DNA from: Flavobacteriales bacterium
Lineage (GTDB): Bacteria > Bacteroidota > Bacteroidia > Flavobacteriales > Flavobacteriaceae
Assembly (NCBI GenBank): GCA_026983815.1
Contig: JALSTJ010000429.1
Span: 1-6,874 of the forward strand
Reading direction: 5' to 3'
DNA: 6,874 nt
Position numbers and translations under genes: made by a program. Below the pieces are notes generated by a model that saw only the letters and a list, made by a program, of their open reading frames with translations, made no database searches and had not been told where the DNA came from. This document shows, in pieces, positions 6,521 to 6,874 of the stretch (positions are counted from its first letter, which is position 1; each line of letters opens with the position of its first letter).

Positions 6521-6539
6521 ATTTATAATTATTATAAAT
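6521..6539. repeat. AT-only inverted repeat in the divergent intergenic region
   Basis: ATTTATAA (6521-6528) and TTATAAAT (6532-6539) form a perfect 8-bp inverted repeat with a 3-nt spacer, between the two divergent promoters. It could be a regulator site or an easily melted region, but such palindromes are expected now and then in DNA this AT-rich. No T-tract follows on either strand, so it is not a terminator. Confidence 0.5.
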
Positions 6540-6593
6540 ATACAATCTTGAAATAAAAAAATTATCTGATTAACTGATATTTGCAAGAATTCA

Positions 6594-6625
6594 TTTCAAA
6601 AAAACAAAAATTTAGCTTACTTTTG
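6594..6625 (+). promoter_or_regulatory. Bacteroidota-type promoter for hppA
   Basis: TACTTTTG at 6618-6625 is an exact TAnnTTTG -7 element. The best -33 candidate at a normal distance is the imperfect TTTC at 6594-6597, 20 nt upstream; a perfect TTTG (6580-6583) is too far away at 34 nt. The expected start near 6632 gives a short A-rich leader (6626-6653) without a Shine-Dalgarno site. The -7 element is convincing, the -33 is weak. Confidence 0.5.
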
Positions 6626-6653
6626 CACAATAAATTTAAAAAAACCAAAAAAA

Positions 6654-6874
6654 ATGACTCAAAACATTATTTATGTAGTCTTGGCAATTGGAATATTGGC
6701 GCTTTTATTTACTTATTGGCGTGCTGCTTGGGTTGCCAAACAAGATATCGGAACCGAAAGAATGGAATCCATATCCAAACACATCAGAAAAGGCGCAATG
6801 GCGTTTTTAATGGCGGAATACAAAGTTTTATGGATTTTTGTAGCCGTTGTATTTTTATTATTGGCTTTTAGTGC
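6654..6874 (+). CDS. hppA: Membrane-bound proton/sodium-translocating pyrophosphatase, N-terminal fragment
   Basis: The frame opens at ATG 6654 and runs off the window after 73 complete codons. The N-terminal region matches membrane-integral pyrophosphatases, which are normally about 670-800 residues with 15-17 membrane helices: a first helix at about 5-22, then DIGTERMESISKHIRKGAMA (31-50) and FLMAEYK (51-57), followed by the second helix from about 58. The GTERM and IRxGAMAFLxAEYK motifs are characteristic of this family at this position. The enzyme hydrolyses pyrophosphate and pumps H+ and/or Na+ out of the cytoplasm. The residues that decide K+ dependence and ion choice lie outside the window. 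The gene is divergent from the large exported protein gene, with 204 bp between starts, and has its own -7 element. It probably forms a single-gene unit, but the downstream side is not visible. Confidence 0.5.
   Translation, partial: MTQNIIYVVLAIGILALLFTYWRAAWVAKQDIGTERMESISKHIRKGAMAFLMAEYKVLWIFVAVVFLLLAFS

Noticed and set aside
6581..6871. 96-codon plus-strand open frame at the right edge
   Set aside because: It overlaps hppA in another frame; the hppA frame shows the diagnostic GTERM and IRKGAMAF motifs and has a promoter, so this one is a shadow.
1..6874. CRISPR arrays, tRNA or rRNA genes, insertion sequences, phage or toxin-antitoxin genes
   Set aside because: No spaced repeat array, no tRNA-like cloverleaf, no transposase or terminal repeats seen; the window is nearly filled by ordinary protein genes.

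Overview
The window is AT-rich DNA from a member of the Bacteroidota, most likely a flavobacterium-type organism. Four things point there: the protein families (a DUF3857/transglutaminase protein, a flavobacterial GNAT-like protein, an ECF sigma operon with a Spy-like periplasmic partner, and a membrane pyrophosphatase); TAnnTTTG promoter elements; A-rich leaders without Shine-Dalgarno sites; and very low GC with many poly-A/T runs. The genus cannot be fixed from this sequence.

Layout. At the left edge is the 3' part of a plus-strand GNAT-like acetyltransferase gene (1-996). Converging on it is a three-gene minus-strand operon: ECF sigma factor (2550-2017), a single-pass membrane protein that is probably its anti-sigma factor (2004-1636), and a secreted, very basic Spy/CpxP-like protein (1613-1113). 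A strong terminator (1062-1098) ends the operon. Upstream of it, behind a second terminator of almost the same sequence (2606-2643), is a separate minus-strand gene for a 1254-residue exported protein with a beta-sandwich-like segment, a TPR-like helical region, DUF3857 and a transglutaminase-like domain (6449-2685). A 204-bp divergent intergenic region (6450-6653) holds a housekeeping-type promoter for each direction. At the right edge is the 5' end of the membrane pyrophosphatase gene hppA (6654-6874, cut off).

The most interesting part is the sigma operon. A 34-bp direct repeat (29/34 identical) occurs just upstream of the sigma gene and again across the sigma/anti-sigma junction. On the minus strand both copies read AACCT-N16-TCAAA, the layout of an extracytoplasmic sigma promoter. 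This suggests that the sigma factor drives its own operon and also an internal, possibly leaderless, transcript for the anti-sigma and sensor genes. The anti-sigma tail is strongly acidic with a duplicated D-E-I-[IL]-D-Y-L motif, while the secreted partner has a net charge of about +22, suggesting a charge-based periplasmic sensing contact. The architecture resembles the Cnr-type sigma/anti-sigma/periplasmic sensor arrangement, but the sensor lacks obvious metal ligands. The stimulus and regulon cannot be read from this window. [Form note: the answer gave no confidence values for features; 0.5 is a placeholder in every one.]
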